Assembly (NCBI RefSeq): GCF_040702995.1 | Contig: NZ_CP159992.1 | Location: 4,768,501-4,832,500, forward strand | From: Paenibacillus sp. AN1007 | GTDB taxonomy: Bacteria > Bacillota > Bacilli > Paenibacillales > Paenibacillaceae | DNA length: 64,000 bases | Reading direction: 5' to 3' | Shown here: positions 53,567 to 62,430 of the stretch, piece by piece | How positions within the stretch are numbered: position 1 is the stretch's first letter | Layout of the letters: every line of letters starts with the position of its first letter | The notes under the pieces: generated by a model | What the model saw: the letters and a program-made list of their open reading frames with translations, nothing else | Told to the model about the DNA's origin: nothing | Databases searched by the model: none | Made by a program: the position numbers and the translations under genes

Positions 53567-54375
53567 ACATTACGCAGGCATTAACGATTGCAGGTTCTGA
53601 TAACGGTGGCGGTGCCGGAATTCAGGCTGATCTCAAAACCTTCCAGGAGCTTGGTGTATACGGAATGACGGTGATTACTGCGATCGCTGCACAGAACACT
53701 ATGGGTGTGCAGGGCGTATTTCCCATCAGTTATGAAGGCATAGCCCAGCAGCTCGATTCAACGGGAGAAGACTTTCAGCCGCGTGCGGTCAAGACAGGCA
53801 TGCTGTATAGTGCCGAGATTATTCGTCTTGTCGCGGCAAAATGGCAGCAGTTCGGCTGGACCAATCTGGTGATCGATCCGGTGATGGTAGCTAAAGGCGG
53901 TGCACCTCTCCTCCAGCAGGAGGCGGTGCAGGCACTTGTTGAGGAGCTGATGCCCCATGCCCTGCTCACAACACCTAACATCCCGGAAGCTGAACTGCTT
54001 ACGGGTATGAACATAACCAATCTGAACGAACGCGAAGAAGCTGCAAAACAATTGGTACAGATGGGCACAACGTATGCCCTGATCAAAGGAGGACATGAGA
54101 CTGGTAGCGGAACGGTAGTGGATGTTCTGTACGACGGGCAGTCCTTTCATTACCTGGAGAACCTGCGTGTAATGACACGTCATACGCACGGAACCGGCTG
54201 CACCTTCTCTGCTGCCATTACGGCCGAACTGGCCAAGGGTTCTTCTGTTCTGGCTGCCGTTACAACCGCGCGAGCCTTCATTCAGGCAGCCATTGAAGAT
54301 GAGCTGGGATTCGGGGCCGGGCACGGACCGACGAATCACTTCGCGTACCAGCGCAGACAGCGAGGTGCATGCTGA
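53563..54375 (+). CDS. thiD: Hydroxymethylpyrimidine (phosphate) kinase
   Basis: A 270-residue ribokinase-like enzyme phosphorylating HMP and HMP-P. It has AGSDNGGGAGIQADLKTF, VIDPVMVAKGG and HGTGCTFSAA motifs. GGGAGG lies in the end of thiM and the ATG overlaps its stop. The 3' end overlaps the thiE start. Confidence 0.96.
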   Translation: MNITQALTIAGSDNGGGAGIQADLKTFQELGVYGMTVITAIAAQNTMGVQGVFPISYEGIAQQLDSTGEDFQPRAVKTGMLYSAEIIRLVAAKWQQFGWTNLVIDPVMVAKGGAPLLQQEAVQALVEELMPHALLTTPNIPEAELLTGMNITNLNEREEAAKQLVQMGTTYALIKGGHETGSGTVVDVLYDGQSFHYLENLRVMTRHTHGTGCTFSAAITAELAKGSSVLAAVTTARAFIQAAIEDELGFGAGHGPTNHFAYQRRQRGAC

Positions 54376-55040
54376 TGCGTAGATGGGATACGGAAGCGGT
54401 ACGCCGTGCGCTGCAGTTGTATTTGGTGATGGGCAGCGTCAATACGACGCGTGACCCGGTGGAGGTGCTGCGCCAGGCGATCGCTGGCGGCATCACGCTG
54501 TTCCAGTTCCGCGAGAAGGGAACTGGCGCCCTGACAGGCGAAGCCCGAACAGCGCTTGCGCTGCGGCTTCGCGAGGTGTGCAGCCAGCACGGGATACCGT
54601 TCATCGTGAACGATGATGTGGAGCTGGCTGTGGCTGTAGAGGCCGACGGTGTACACGTCGGTCAGGACGATGCGGACGCGGCGCTGGTGCGCGCCCGCAT
54701 TGGCGAAGGGCGGATGCTTGGCGTATCCGCCCACTCCGCCCTTGAAGCCCGCCTTGCCGTGCAGGCGGGCGCAGACTATCTTGGCATCGGGCCAATGTAC
54801 CCGACGCGCTCCAAAGCGGATGCCCACGCTGTGCTGGGCCCCGCCGGGATGGCGGAACTGCGCGCCGCAGGCATCGCGGTTCCGGTGGTTGGTATCGGCG
54901 GCATTACGCCCGATACCGCGGCCGCCGTGATGGCGGCTGGAGCCGACGGCGTCGCCGTCATCTCCGCCATCGCGGGCGCGGCCGATGTGCACGCAGCGGC
55001 TGCACAGCTCGCCGCGATCCTGCGCAGGGAGCAGGCATAG
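54369..55040 (+). CDS. thiE: Thiamine phosphate synthase
   Basis: A 223-residue TIM-barrel enzyme joining HMP-PP and thiazole phosphate. Motifs: LFQFREKGTG, FIVNDDVELA, DGVHVGQDDAD, YLGIGPMYPTRSK and VVGIGGI. It overlaps thiD; an ATG at 54375 is nine bases from the GAGG box and may be the true start. From about 54430 onward the base composition is clearly more GC-rich than in thiM and thiD. Confidence 0.95.
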   Translation: MLMRRWDTEAVRRALQLYLVMGSVNTTRDPVEVLRQAIAGGITLFQFREKGTGALTGEARTALALRLREVCSQHGIPFIVNDDVELAVAVEADGVHVGQDDADAALVRARIGEGRMLGVSAHSALEARLAVQAGADYLGIGPMYPTRSKADAHAVLGPAGMAELRAAGIAVPVVGIGGITPDTAAAVMAAGADGVAVISAIAGAADVHAAAAQLAAILRREQA

Positions 55041-55057
55041 CCGTGCTCCCTGCCCGA

Positions 55058-55108
55058 GAATGCAAAGGCTGCAGCCACTCGGTCTGCAGCCTTTGCATTC
55101 TTGTTTTA
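55058..55108 (+). terminator. Terminator of the thi operon
   Basis: A perfect 17-base stem (55058-55074 with 55084-55100, GAATGCAAAGGCTGCAG and complement), nine-base loop, then CTTGTTTT-type tail. Confidence 0.92.
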
Positions 55109-55428
55109 TTCTTCTCCTCCTTTGCCTTGTTCTGCAAACTACACATCCTCCTGCATCATTTTTCATCCTTATCCTTCCGCAAACAGTTCATCCTGCAGCG
55201 CACCATATCTCCTTCTGTATCCTTTAAATCCTTTCACCTTTCTCACCTTCTTCCCACCTTGCATCACGCACATATCTATTTCATCCCCCACCCCTCCATC
55301 CCAAGCATATTTAATATATAAATCATTTCTGTTATAAAGCTTCACATTTACAAAACATTATCTTTTAATTACTATGAATATAAAAGTCTCTTCACGAAAT
55401 AACCTATATAATAAAAGGGAGTGAGTTT
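55109..55428. other. Pyrimidine-rich gene-free stretch
   Basis: About 320 bases, strongly C/T-rich on the plus strand to about 55310 and then AT-rich. Short frames on both strands lack credible ribosome binding sites. A -10-like TATAAT occurs at 55407-55412, but it would give a very short leader for the Lrp gene. Confidence 0.5.
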
Positions 55429-55884
55429 ATGGATCAGATCGATAGAAACATCCTGTTCCATATGGAAAACCAAGCCAGATTGTCCATGACCGAATTAGGA
55501 AAATTGGTGGGACTTTCACAGCCAGCCGTCACAGAACGTGTAAAACGACTGGAGGAAAGCGGTGTTATTGAAGGGTATCGCACCGTCCTTAATCCGCAAA
55601 AATTAGGAAAACAAAGTACATCCTATCTACTATTTCGAACTAGAGAATGCACTGCTTTCCTTGATTTCTGCCGTGTTTCGCCCGAAGTTGTAGAATGTTA
55701 TCGCGTCAGTGGAGAACATAATTATTTATTGAAAATCATGACAGATTCTATCGCAGACTTAGAGGCATTTGGAAACCAATGTGACAAATATGGAACCTAT
55801 ACTACACTTATCGCAATGTCCTCGCCTATTGCATGTAAAAACCTAATGGAAGAACCCCAGTTCCTGATCTCAAAGGATTCCTAA
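55429..55884 (+). CDS. Lrp/AsnC-family regulator
   Basis: A 151-residue regulator with an N-terminal helix-turn-helix (MTELGKLVGLSQPAVTERVKRLEESGVI) and a C-terminal RAM domain for amino-acid binding. GGGAG precedes the ATG. It converges with the exporter gene, which ends 35 bases away. Exporters are frequent Lrp-type targets, so control of that gene is possible. Confidence 0.9.
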   Translation: MDQIDRNILFHMENQARLSMTELGKLVGLSQPAVTERVKRLEESGVIEGYRTVLNPQKLGKQSTSYLLFRTRECTAFLDFCRVSPEVVECYRVSGEHNYLLKIMTDSIADLEAFGNQCDKYGTYTTLIAMSSPIACKNLMEEPQFLISKDS

Positions 55885-55918
55885 CCGTCCATCTTTTCTA
55901 ATTTAGATATCTACATTT

Positions 55919-57121
55919 TTAAGGTGAACTAGGAAATCCGTGTTTTTTAGAGCTCAACGTAATAAGAAGAGCAATAAACAACAATAGCACCAATGAACCT
56001 GGCAGGAATCTAGCTCCGATCCAATGAAGCAGGATAGCACCAATCATACCTCCCGCACCGATCCCTAGATTCCATGCTGTTACCAACATCGATTGGGCGA
56101 TATCGGCACTGCGACCTCCTGCATGTGCAATAGCTGTTTGGAGTAACGTTGCTGCTCCGCCAAAGGTCAATCCCCATGCAGTCACTCCTATAATGATAAC
56201 AGCCGGCTGATTGCTCCAGATTCCTATCGCCGCTGAGGCAAAAGCAAATATTGCAATACTTAATAGAACCAGTATCCTTAAGTAACGATCAATCAGCAGC
56301 CCAATAATCCAAATGCCCATCACTGAAGTTACGCCAAATAGGAGTAAAATCAGATCAACTCTATGGGCCAGTGCTGTATTTGCCAGAAAAGGAGAAATAT
56401 AAGTATACAAAATATTATGAGCCAGCACCCAGGCCAGCACCACAAGTAAAATAGGCCGGATTCCAGGAAGAAACAGGATTTTATGCAGTGAGAGTTGATT
56501 CTGCTTGACCTCGCCTTCATAATCTGGAACTTTCCAGAACACCCATAAGATAAGCGCAAGCGTCAATATAGATATTGTTCCAAAGATTAAACGCCAGCCT
56601 ACATACGTCCCAAAAAAAGTGCCGATCGGAACACCAAGCGCTAATGCCAAAGGTGTACCTGCCATAGCAACGGCTATGGCTTTTCCTTTTAATGACTCGG
56701 GCACCATCCGACGTGCATATCCAGCGGTCATTCCCCACAGCACACCCGCTGCTATTCCTGCACAAAAACGCGCGATTAACGTTATAACATATACCGAAGA
56801 TACAGCAGTCACCGTGTTAAACAGGAGAAAGCCTATAATACATAACAGCAAAAGAGGTCTACGTCTCCACCCGCGAGTTGCCACAGTCAGTGGAATTGCA
56901 GCTGCCAGAGAGCCCGCAGCATACAACGTAACAAGTTGTCCGGCTTTTGCCTGCGTTATGCCAAGACCAATGGCAATCTGAGGGAGTAGTCCAGCAGGCA
57001 GGCTTTCAGTAAGTATGCAGATAAATCCTGCCATAGCTAACGCCAGTAGAGCCGCCCATGGAAGGCTTTGTTTTTGGGCATATGTATCATCTTTAATGGA
57101 ATACATCTCGTTTGAAATCAC
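55919..57121 (-). CDS. MFS exporter, DHA1/AraJ-like
   Basis: A 400-residue transporter with 12 predicted helices and the opening ...LALAMAGFICILTESLPAGLLPQIA typical of sugar/drug exporters of the AraJ/SotB group. The start is a GTG at 57121 with AAGGGG eight bases upstream; an ATG at 57106 is the alternative. Substrate unknown. Confidence 0.85.
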   Translation of the reverse strand: MISNEMYSIKDDTYAQKQSLPWAALLALAMAGFICILTESLPAGLLPQIAIGLGITQAKAGQLVTLYAAGSLAAAIPLTVATRGWRRRPLLLLCIIGFLLFNTVTAVSSVYVITLIARFCAGIAAGVLWGMTAGYARRMVPESLKGKAIAVAMAGTPLALALGVPIGTFFGTYVGWRLIFGTISILTLALILWVFWKVPDYEGEVKQNQLSLHKILFLPGIRPILLVVLAWVLAHNILYTYISPFLANTALAHRVDLILLLFGVTSVMGIWIIGLLIDRYLRILVLLSIAIFAFASAAIGIWSNQPAVIIIGVTAWGLTFGGAATLLQTAIAHAGGRSADIAQSMLVTAWNLGIGAGGMIGAILLHWIGARFLPGSLVLLLFIALLITLSSKKHGFPSSP

Positions 57122-57389
57122 AATGAAAGCCCCTTTATTCTGTATTTTGGATAGCCCGAATGTTCACTTGCTATCTTTAATAAGCTTACAGAAATGAGCA
57201 GGGATTTTGCATACAGTATTAAAGGTACTTGAGCTTGTTAACGAAGAAAAACCTTATTTTTTGCAAGCTTTGCTTTGAATTCCTATGACCCTCTTTTTTG
57301 CACCCATGAATGGACAGCGTGTCCGTCCCATGAACGAAAAATAGTCATTCAACTTGGCAGCCTTCCTCCTTCCTCACATAATTAACATG
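57122..57389. other. Gene-free stretch between the exporter and TipA-type gene
   Basis: About 270 bases between divergent genes. No supported gene. The MerR-type promoter at its right end is listed separately. Confidence 0.4.
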
Positions 57390-57420
57390 TTGACTCTCAC
57401 GTAACGTGACAATGTACAAT
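57390..57420 (+). promoter_or_regulatory. MerR-type promoter with 19-base spacer and operator
   Basis: TTGACT (57390-57395) and TACAAT (57415-57420) are separated by 19 bases, and the spacer contains the perfect palindrome TCACGT-A-ACGTGA (57397-57409). This is the classic geometry of promoters activated by DNA distortion by MerR proteins, and implies autoregulation. Confidence 0.85.
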
Positions 57421-57444
57421 TCATGTTGTAAGGAGGTTTCACTC

Positions 57445-58194
57445 ATGGCCATGAAAGTAAAAGAAGTTTCCGAGCTTGCCTCGATCAGTGTGCGCACACT
57501 GCATCACTATGACGAGATTGGGCTGCTCGTCCCGGACGAGTTCACTGCTGCCGGATATCGAATGTATTCCGATGCCAACCTGGAACGATTACAGCAGATT
57601 TTATTTTTCAAAGAACTCGGCTTCTCCCTAAAAGAAATCAAAAACATTATAGACGATCCCGCCTTTGATGCGGAGGAAGCACTGCAGATGCACAAGCTCA
57701 TTTTGCTGGAAAAACGTCAGCGTCTTGATCAAATGATAGCCACCATCGATAAAACCGTATTACACCTGAGAGGAGAAATTAAAATGACTGCCAAAGAACA
57801 ATTTCGGGGCTTTGATTTTAGTCAAAATCCGTATGAACAGGAAGCTCGTCAGCGCTGGGGCGACCAAGCTGTCAATGAAGCAAACAACCATTTGCAGCAT
57901 CAGCCTGCAGATAAACAAAAAGAACTGGCTGAGCAGATGAATAACATCTTCAGACGGCTGGCAGCTATTCGCCATACTGCACCTGAATCAGCCGAAGCAC
58001 AGGCCGAGATTAAACAATGGTACATGGTTCTGAATCAAATCGGAAGCTACTCTCCAGAAGCCTTCGAAGTACTTGGCCAGATGTATGTAGATGATGAACG
58101 CTTTACACGAAATATGGATCAGTTTGGTGAAGGACTAGCACAATTCATGTGCAGTGCCATGTCCGTATTTGCCAACTCAAACAAGCAGCAGTAA
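57445..58194 (+). CDS. MerR-family regulator, TipA type
   Basis: A 249-residue regulator with a MerR winged helix (VKEVSELASISVRTLHHYDEIGLL), a coiled coil near 80-125 and a C-terminal TipAS antibiotic-binding-like domain (QEARQRWGDQAVNEANN; QFGEGLAQFM). TipA-type proteins sense thiopeptides or other drugs. Start 57445 follows AAGGAGG; the frame is open from 57406. Confidence 0.9.
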   Translation: MAMKVKEVSELASISVRTLHHYDEIGLLVPDEFTAAGYRMYSDANLERLQQILFFKELGFSLKEIKNIIDDPAFDAEEALQMHKLILLEKRQRLDQMIATIDKTVLHLRGEIKMTAKEQFRGFDFSQNPYEQEARQRWGDQAVNEANNHLQHQPADKQKELAEQMNNIFRRLAAIRHTAPESAEAQAEIKQWYMVLNQIGSYSPEAFEVLGQMYVDDERFTRNMDQFGEGLAQFMCSAMSVFANSNKQQ

Positions 58195-58195
58195 C

Positions 58196-58235
58196 AAAAA
58201 GGACGTAACGCCTGAGGGGCATTACGTCCTTTCTC
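58196..58235 (+). terminator. Terminator of the TipA-type gene
   Basis: AAAGGACGTAA (58198-58208) pairs with TTACGTCCTTT (58222-58232), with further inner pairs and a T-rich tail. Confidence 0.9.
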
Positions 58236-58395
58236 TATTCCCACTCCCGGCCGCAATGTGAACTATCCTTGTGCCGATGTCCACTCCGAGAACTCCGTAG
58301 TTTGATCTTTTCTTACTTTGTTCATCCTGGCTGTACGCTGCTTCGCTGCCCTGCTCCATAACGAAATCACATAACTTACAACCTTTTATCTAACC

Positions 58396-58878
58396 TTACG
58401 CTCTCGGTGCTTGATCCGAGGCAGAAGCTTCTGACGCCATGCTTGTTTTCGCCATCCGGCCTGGAATTTGCCAAGCCGATACAATCGCGAGTGCGATGAA
58501 CAACCAATCTGTTGGCTCGCTGAAATATTCCTTAATCGTTTCCGTAAACGCACTAATCATTTCTCCATCAAACACCAATGTCAGTGTACTCACATCCGTA
58601 AACAACTCCGATGTAAAATAAACCACTGTCAAGTATTTACCGAGCAAAATGCCCACCAGTGCGAACACAACAGCAAAAATTTTATGCATTGTTGCGATTT
58701 GTTTGTTCGAGAACAACACGACAGCGTACCCGCAAAGCACACCAACCAGTATGGCAATAAGTCCAACCTCATACTCCGTCATGGCTGCAACCGCAGCCCA
58801 TACCACACCTCCCAGTATGGCAGCAATCAATCCACCGATGATTGGCATCCCGATTTTAATTCCTTGTTTTTCTTCCAC
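58396..58878 (-). CDS. Four-helix membrane protein of unknown function
   Basis: A 160-residue inner-membrane protein with four hydrophobic helices (about 11-33, 38-56, 65-84 and 123-138). The start is a GTG with GGAGGG nine bases upstream. No domain recognised. It stands alone between a convergent TipA-type gene and the deoxynucleoside kinase terminator. Confidence 0.75.
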   Translation of the reverse strand: MEEKQGIKIGMPIIGGLIAAILGGVVWAAVAAMTEYEVGLIAILVGVLCGYAVVLFSNKQIATMHKIFAVVFALVGILLGKYLTVVYFTSELFTDVSTLTLVFDGEMISAFTETIKEYFSEPTDWLFIALAIVSAWQIPGRMAKTSMASEASASDQAPRA

Positions 58879-59047
58879 GATGTCTTTCCCTCCTGAGTCA
58901 TGCTTATACTATATTTCCAGAATTCACCTTTCCTATAAAACCACAAAATGCTTCAAATTTCAACAACTTTCTGAGCTTTTATACTCATATAAATACATAT
59001 TTATACAAAACATCATCACCTGGACTCTTCATCTTAGAATTATTTTT

Positions 59048-59093
59048 ATAAAAAAACACCTCTCTTACAGCTTGAATCGCTGTAAAAGAGATG
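59048..59093 (-). terminator. Terminator of dgk-dck
   Basis: A 16-base stem with one mismatch (59055-59070 with 59078-59093) followed by seven T on the minus strand. Confidence 0.9.
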
Positions 59094-59136
59094 TCTATTT
59101 CCTCTGAGCTTAATCTTTCAGATGATCTATCCAATA

Positions 59137-59793
59137 TTATAGCTGAGCCTCTTTGGAAGGCTGTATGACAGCTGCAATCTGCTTTAGAATGGCATCGACC
59201 GATGCCGGATCATGTACATCATATTCATCAATGTTCAGACGCAGCACAGGGCATGCAGTAAACTGGTTAATCCACACGGAATAGCGCTCATGCATGTGCT
59301 CCCAATACGAGCGATCTGTCTGAATCTCCATCTCACGTCCGCGTTCCGTAATCCGATTCAGAATCGATGGCAGACTGCCTTCCAGATAGATCAGAACATC
59401 CGGGTGTGGAAAATAAGGCGTCATCACCATCGCTTCAAACAAGCTGCTGTATGTCTCAAAATCGGTAGCCGACATTGTACCCTGATCGGCATGCATCTGT
59501 GCAAAAATCCCTGTATCCTCATAAATTGAGCGATCCTGTACGAAACCGCCGCCCATCTCAAAAATCTTTTTCTGCTCCTTAAAACGCTCAGCGAGGAAGT
59601 AAATTTGCAGATGAAAGCTCCAGCGCTCAAAATCGTGATAGAACTTTTCCAAGTACGGATTATGATCAACCTGCTCCAGTGAAGTTTTAAAATTCAAACG
59701 ATCGGCAAGCGCTGCTGTCAGAGTAGATTTCCCCACTCCCACTGTCCCTGCTACTGTGATTAACGCATTCGCCGGAATGCCATAGTTATTCAT
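59137..59793 (-). CDS. dck: Deoxyadenosine/deoxycytidine kinase
   Basis: A 218-residue kinase with P-loop AGTVGVGKST (15-24), the substrate motif QDRSIYEDTGIFA and the lid ITERGREME. It makes dAMP or dCMP in nucleoside salvage. The ATG overlaps the dgk stop, as in B. subtilis where both genes are paired. Confidence 0.92.
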   Translation of the reverse strand: MNNYGIPANALITVAGTVGVGKSTLTAALADRLNFKTSLEQVDHNPYLEKFYHDFERWSFHLQIYFLAERFKEQKKIFEMGGGFVQDRSIYEDTGIFAQMHADQGTMSATDFETYSSLFEAMVMTPYFPHPDVLIYLEGSLPSILNRITERGREMEIQTDRSYWEHMHERYSVWINQFTACPVLRLNIDEYDVHDPASVDAILKQIAAVIQPSKEAQL

Positions 59794-60413
59794 ATGATAA
59801 GCTCCTTTACCTGATTAACAATCTGCCTGAAGTGTTCAGGATGTTCCACAAAGTCCAGCTGCTCTGCATCAATTTTAAGAATAATCGGTGGATTTGCCCC
59901 ATTTGCCAGGTAATCCATACCTGTTTTATAGTCAGCAATCAACTGTTCCATATATGCGGGGTCCATATCCTGCTCAAAGGAACGCCCACGTTTATTAATC
60001 CGGTACATCAACGTATCCAACTCAGCTTCGATGTAAAGTACCAGATTAGGTTTTGGCAGGTCATCTGTTAACAAATGATAGATCTGGCGGTATTTATCCC
60101 GCTTCGTTCCTTTTAAAGTGCGTTCAGCAAATATCATATTTTTATAGATATGATAATCCGAAATGACCGGGCTGTTCTGTTCAATAAAGTGTGCGCCTGT
60201 GTCTTCCAGCTGCTTAAACCGGTTGCACAGAAAAAACATTTCGAGTTGGAAACTCCACTCGTCGATATCCTGATAAAAGGAGGCCAGAAATGGGTTCTCC
60301 TCGACAATTTCTTTAACCAGTGGAAGGTTCAATTCCTGGGAAAGCATCGTAGCCAACGTTGTTTTCCCCGCTCCGATCGGACCTTCAACGGCAATAAACG
60401 GGGCTGATTTCAT
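59790..60413 (-). CDS. dgk: Deoxyguanosine kinase
   Basis: A 207-residue kinase with P-loop EGPIGAGKTT (9-18), the VISDYHIYKNMIFA segment and lid INKRGRSFEQ. The Asp-Tyr-His version of the DRS motif is typical of Dgk. First gene of the dgk-dck operon, with GAGGAGG upstream. An extended -10 (TG-A-TACAAT on the minus strand, at 60471-60476) is a possible promoter. Confidence 0.92.
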   Translation of the reverse strand: MKSAPFIAVEGPIGAGKTTLATMLSQELNLPLVKEIVEENPFLASFYQDIDEWSFQLEMFFLCNRFKQLEDTGAHFIEQNSPVISDYHIYKNMIFAERTLKGTKRDKYRQIYHLLTDDLPKPNLVLYIEAELDTLMYRINKRGRSFEQDMDPAYMEQLIADYKTGMDYLANGANPPIILKIDAEQLDFVEHPEHFRQIVNQVKELII

Positions 60414-60601
60414 TGTGTTACTGTTCCTCCTCGTATATATGCGTGTTCCGTTTCTATATAGACCTCACCTATTGTATCACAGCTTGGAGCATTGGAAGGG
60501 CAGTATTTTATGTATATAAAAAGTCAAATCGACATGATTAGCCAAACGTTCTTCATGTAATGAATGGAACGGCATATTGCTCAGCTTATCATTATCATCT
60601 A

Positions 60602-61360
60602 AATCAGGACCACCCGTCCAACGGGTGGTTTGCTCTTGGGGTATAACCCCCTGTTGCCAAACTGCGCCTAAAGACGCTAGCCTGACAGCAGGGCTGTTCA
60701 GGCTCAGTGTAATTTGTCTCTTTCACTTACCAGTAAACTGGTTTTACTTCTTTTTGCTTCGATTACTGCTGAATGGATCTTCGTATTCTTTTACACTCAG
60801 CTTATCTACCGCCTGATCATGTGCTTCTTGCTCACGAATATACTTTCTTACGGCTGCTTCATTTAGACCCACTGTGCTCACATAGTACCCTTCGGCCCAA
60901 AATTTTCGATTTCCGTATTTATACTTAAGCTGGGCATGTTTTTCGAAGATCATGAGCGAACTTTTTCCCTTTAGATATCCCATAAACGTGGAGACCGCAA
61001 TTTTTGGAGGGATGGCTACTAACATATGGACATGATCGGGCATCATGTGACCTTCTATGATTTCGACTCCTTTGTACTTGCACAAACGTTTAAAGATTTC
61101 GATTAAATCTCTTCTCACTTGATTATAGATTTCTTTCCGTCTATACTTCGGGGTGAACACAATGTGGTACTTACACATCCACTTTGTGTGAGCTAGGCTG
61201 TAGCTCTTGGTTGCCATGAATGACCATTCCTTTCTTTTTGAGCCTGAACATCTCAATTGTATTGGAATGGTCATAATGGTCAAACCCTTCATCCCTCCAC
61301 CCGCATAGCGGGTGGTTTTTTGTTTCGCGCGTTTCACGCACTCAACTGGCTAAAGCCATA
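60602..61360 (-). mobile_element. IS200-type element, copy 1 of a tandem pair
   Basis: A 759-base unit with one transposase gene and a subterminal hairpin at each end: CCACCCGTCCAACGGGTGG (60610-60628) at the 3' side of tnpA and CCACCCGCATAGCGGGTGG (61297-61315) at the 5' side. There are no terminal inverted repeats or target duplications, as expected for the IS200/IS605 family. The next copy starts directly after it. Confidence 0.92.
60744..61217 (-). CDS. tnpA: IS200/IS605-family transposase TnpA
   Basis: A 157-residue HUH transposase with the HUH motif in MPDHVHMLV and the catalytic tyrosine in EGYYVSTVG. Start 61217 (MATKSYSLAHTKW) follows AAAGGA; the open frame to 61337 runs through the element end. 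No TnpB partner is present, hence the IS200-type label. Apparently intact. Confidence 0.93.
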   Translation of the reverse strand: MATKSYSLAHTKWMCKYHIVFTPKYRRKEIYNQVRRDLIEIFKRLCKYKGVEIIEGHMMPDHVHMLVAIPPKIAVSTFMGYLKGKSSLMIFEKHAQLKYKYGNRKFWAEGYYVSTVGLNEAAVRKYIREQEAHDQAVDKLSVKEYEDPFSSNRSKKK

Positions 61361-62119
61361 AATCAGGACCACCCGTCCAACGGGTGGTTTGCTCTTGGGG
61401 TATAACCCCCTGTTGCCAAACTGCGCCTAAAGACGCTAGCCTGACAGCAGGGCTGTTCAGGCTCAGTGTAATTTGTCTCTTTCACTTACCAGTAAACTGG
61501 TTTTACTTCTTTTTGCTTCGATTACTGCTGAATGGATCTTCGTATTCTTTTACACTCAGCTTATCTACCGCCTGATCATGTGCTTCTTGCTCACGAATAT
61601 ACTTTCTTACGGCTGCTTCATTTAGACCCACTGTGCTCACATAGTACCCTTCGGCCCAAAATTTTCGATTTCCGTATTTATACTTAAGCTGGGCATGTTT
61701 TTCGAAGATCATGAGCGAACTTTTTCCCTTTAGATATCCCATAAACGTGGAGACCGCAATTTTTGGAGGGATGGCTACTAACATATGGACATGATCGGGC
61801 ATCATGTGACCTTCTATGATTTCGACTCCTTTGTACTTGCACAAACGTTTAAAGATTTCGATTAAATCTCTTCTCACTTGATTATAGATTTCTTTCCGTC
61901 TATACTTCGGGGTGAACACAATGTGGTACTTACACATCCACTTTGTGTGAGCTAGGCTGTAGCTCTTGGTTGCCATGAATGACCATTCCTTTCTTTTTGA
62001 GCCTGAACATCTCAATTGTATTGGAATGGTCATAATGGTCAAACCCTTCATCCCTCCACCCGCATAGCGGGTGGTTTTTTGTTTCGCGCGTTTCACGCAC
62101 TCAACTGGCTAAAGCCATA
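61361..62119 (-). mobile_element. IS200-type element, copy 2 of a tandem pair
   Basis: The same 759-base sequence again in the same orientation, identical as far as I can read. Hairpins lie at 61369-61387 and 62056-62074. The tnpA-proximal end lies at the terminator of the rRNA operon. Confidence 0.92.
61503..61976 (-). CDS. tnpA: IS200/IS605-family transposase TnpA, second copy
   Basis: The same 157-residue protein as at 60744-61217, identical in every residue, with the same start context and HUH and tyrosine motifs. It lies downstream of the rRNA terminator, which should limit read-through from the rRNA operon. Confidence 0.93.
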   Translation of the reverse strand: MATKSYSLAHTKWMCKYHIVFTPKYRRKEIYNQVRRDLIEIFKRLCKYKGVEIIEGHMMPDHVHMLVAIPPKIAVSTFMGYLKGKSSLMIFEKHAQLKYKYGNRKFWAEGYYVSTVGLNEAAVRKYIREQEAHDQAVDKLSVKEYEDPFSSNRSKKK

Positions 62120-62120
62120 A

Positions 62121-62156
62121 CAAAAAGACACACTTGATATGATCAAGTGTGTCTTT
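62121..62156 (-). terminator. Terminator of the rRNA operon
   Basis: A perfect 15-base stem (62124-62138 with 62142-62156) with a three-base loop and a T-run on the minus strand. It follows directly after the 5S gene. Confidence 0.93.
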
Positions 62157-62162
62157 GATTTT

Positions 62163-62279
62163 GCTTGGCGGCGTCCTACTCTCCCAGGACCCTGCGGTCC
62201 AAGTACCATCGGCGCTAGAGGGCTTAACGGTCGTGTTCGGGATGGGTACGTGTGGAACCCCTCCGCCATCGCCACCAAA
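62163..62279 (-). rRNA. rrf: 5S ribosomal RNA
   Basis: A 117-base match to the Firmicute 5S pattern on the minus strand: TTTGGTGGCGA at the 5' end, GAACACG and CCGATGGTACTTGG in the middle, and GGACGCCGCCAAGC at the 3' end. Confidence 0.95.
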
Positions 62280-62430
62280 CGCGATTGGATCGAAGCTGTG
62301 CTTCTTTCCATTCAGATGAAACTGAAAACCAACCACACCTTAAGGGATGTACCGATTTTCATGTCATTCAGAGTGTTGTTCTCTGAAAACTAGATTCGAA
62401 ACGAAACTTACGCGACTCAAAACCTGCTAT
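62280..62430 (-). other. 23S-5S spacer
   Basis: About 150 bases between the 23S 3' end and the 5S 5' end. No tRNA gene is present. Confidence 0.8.
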
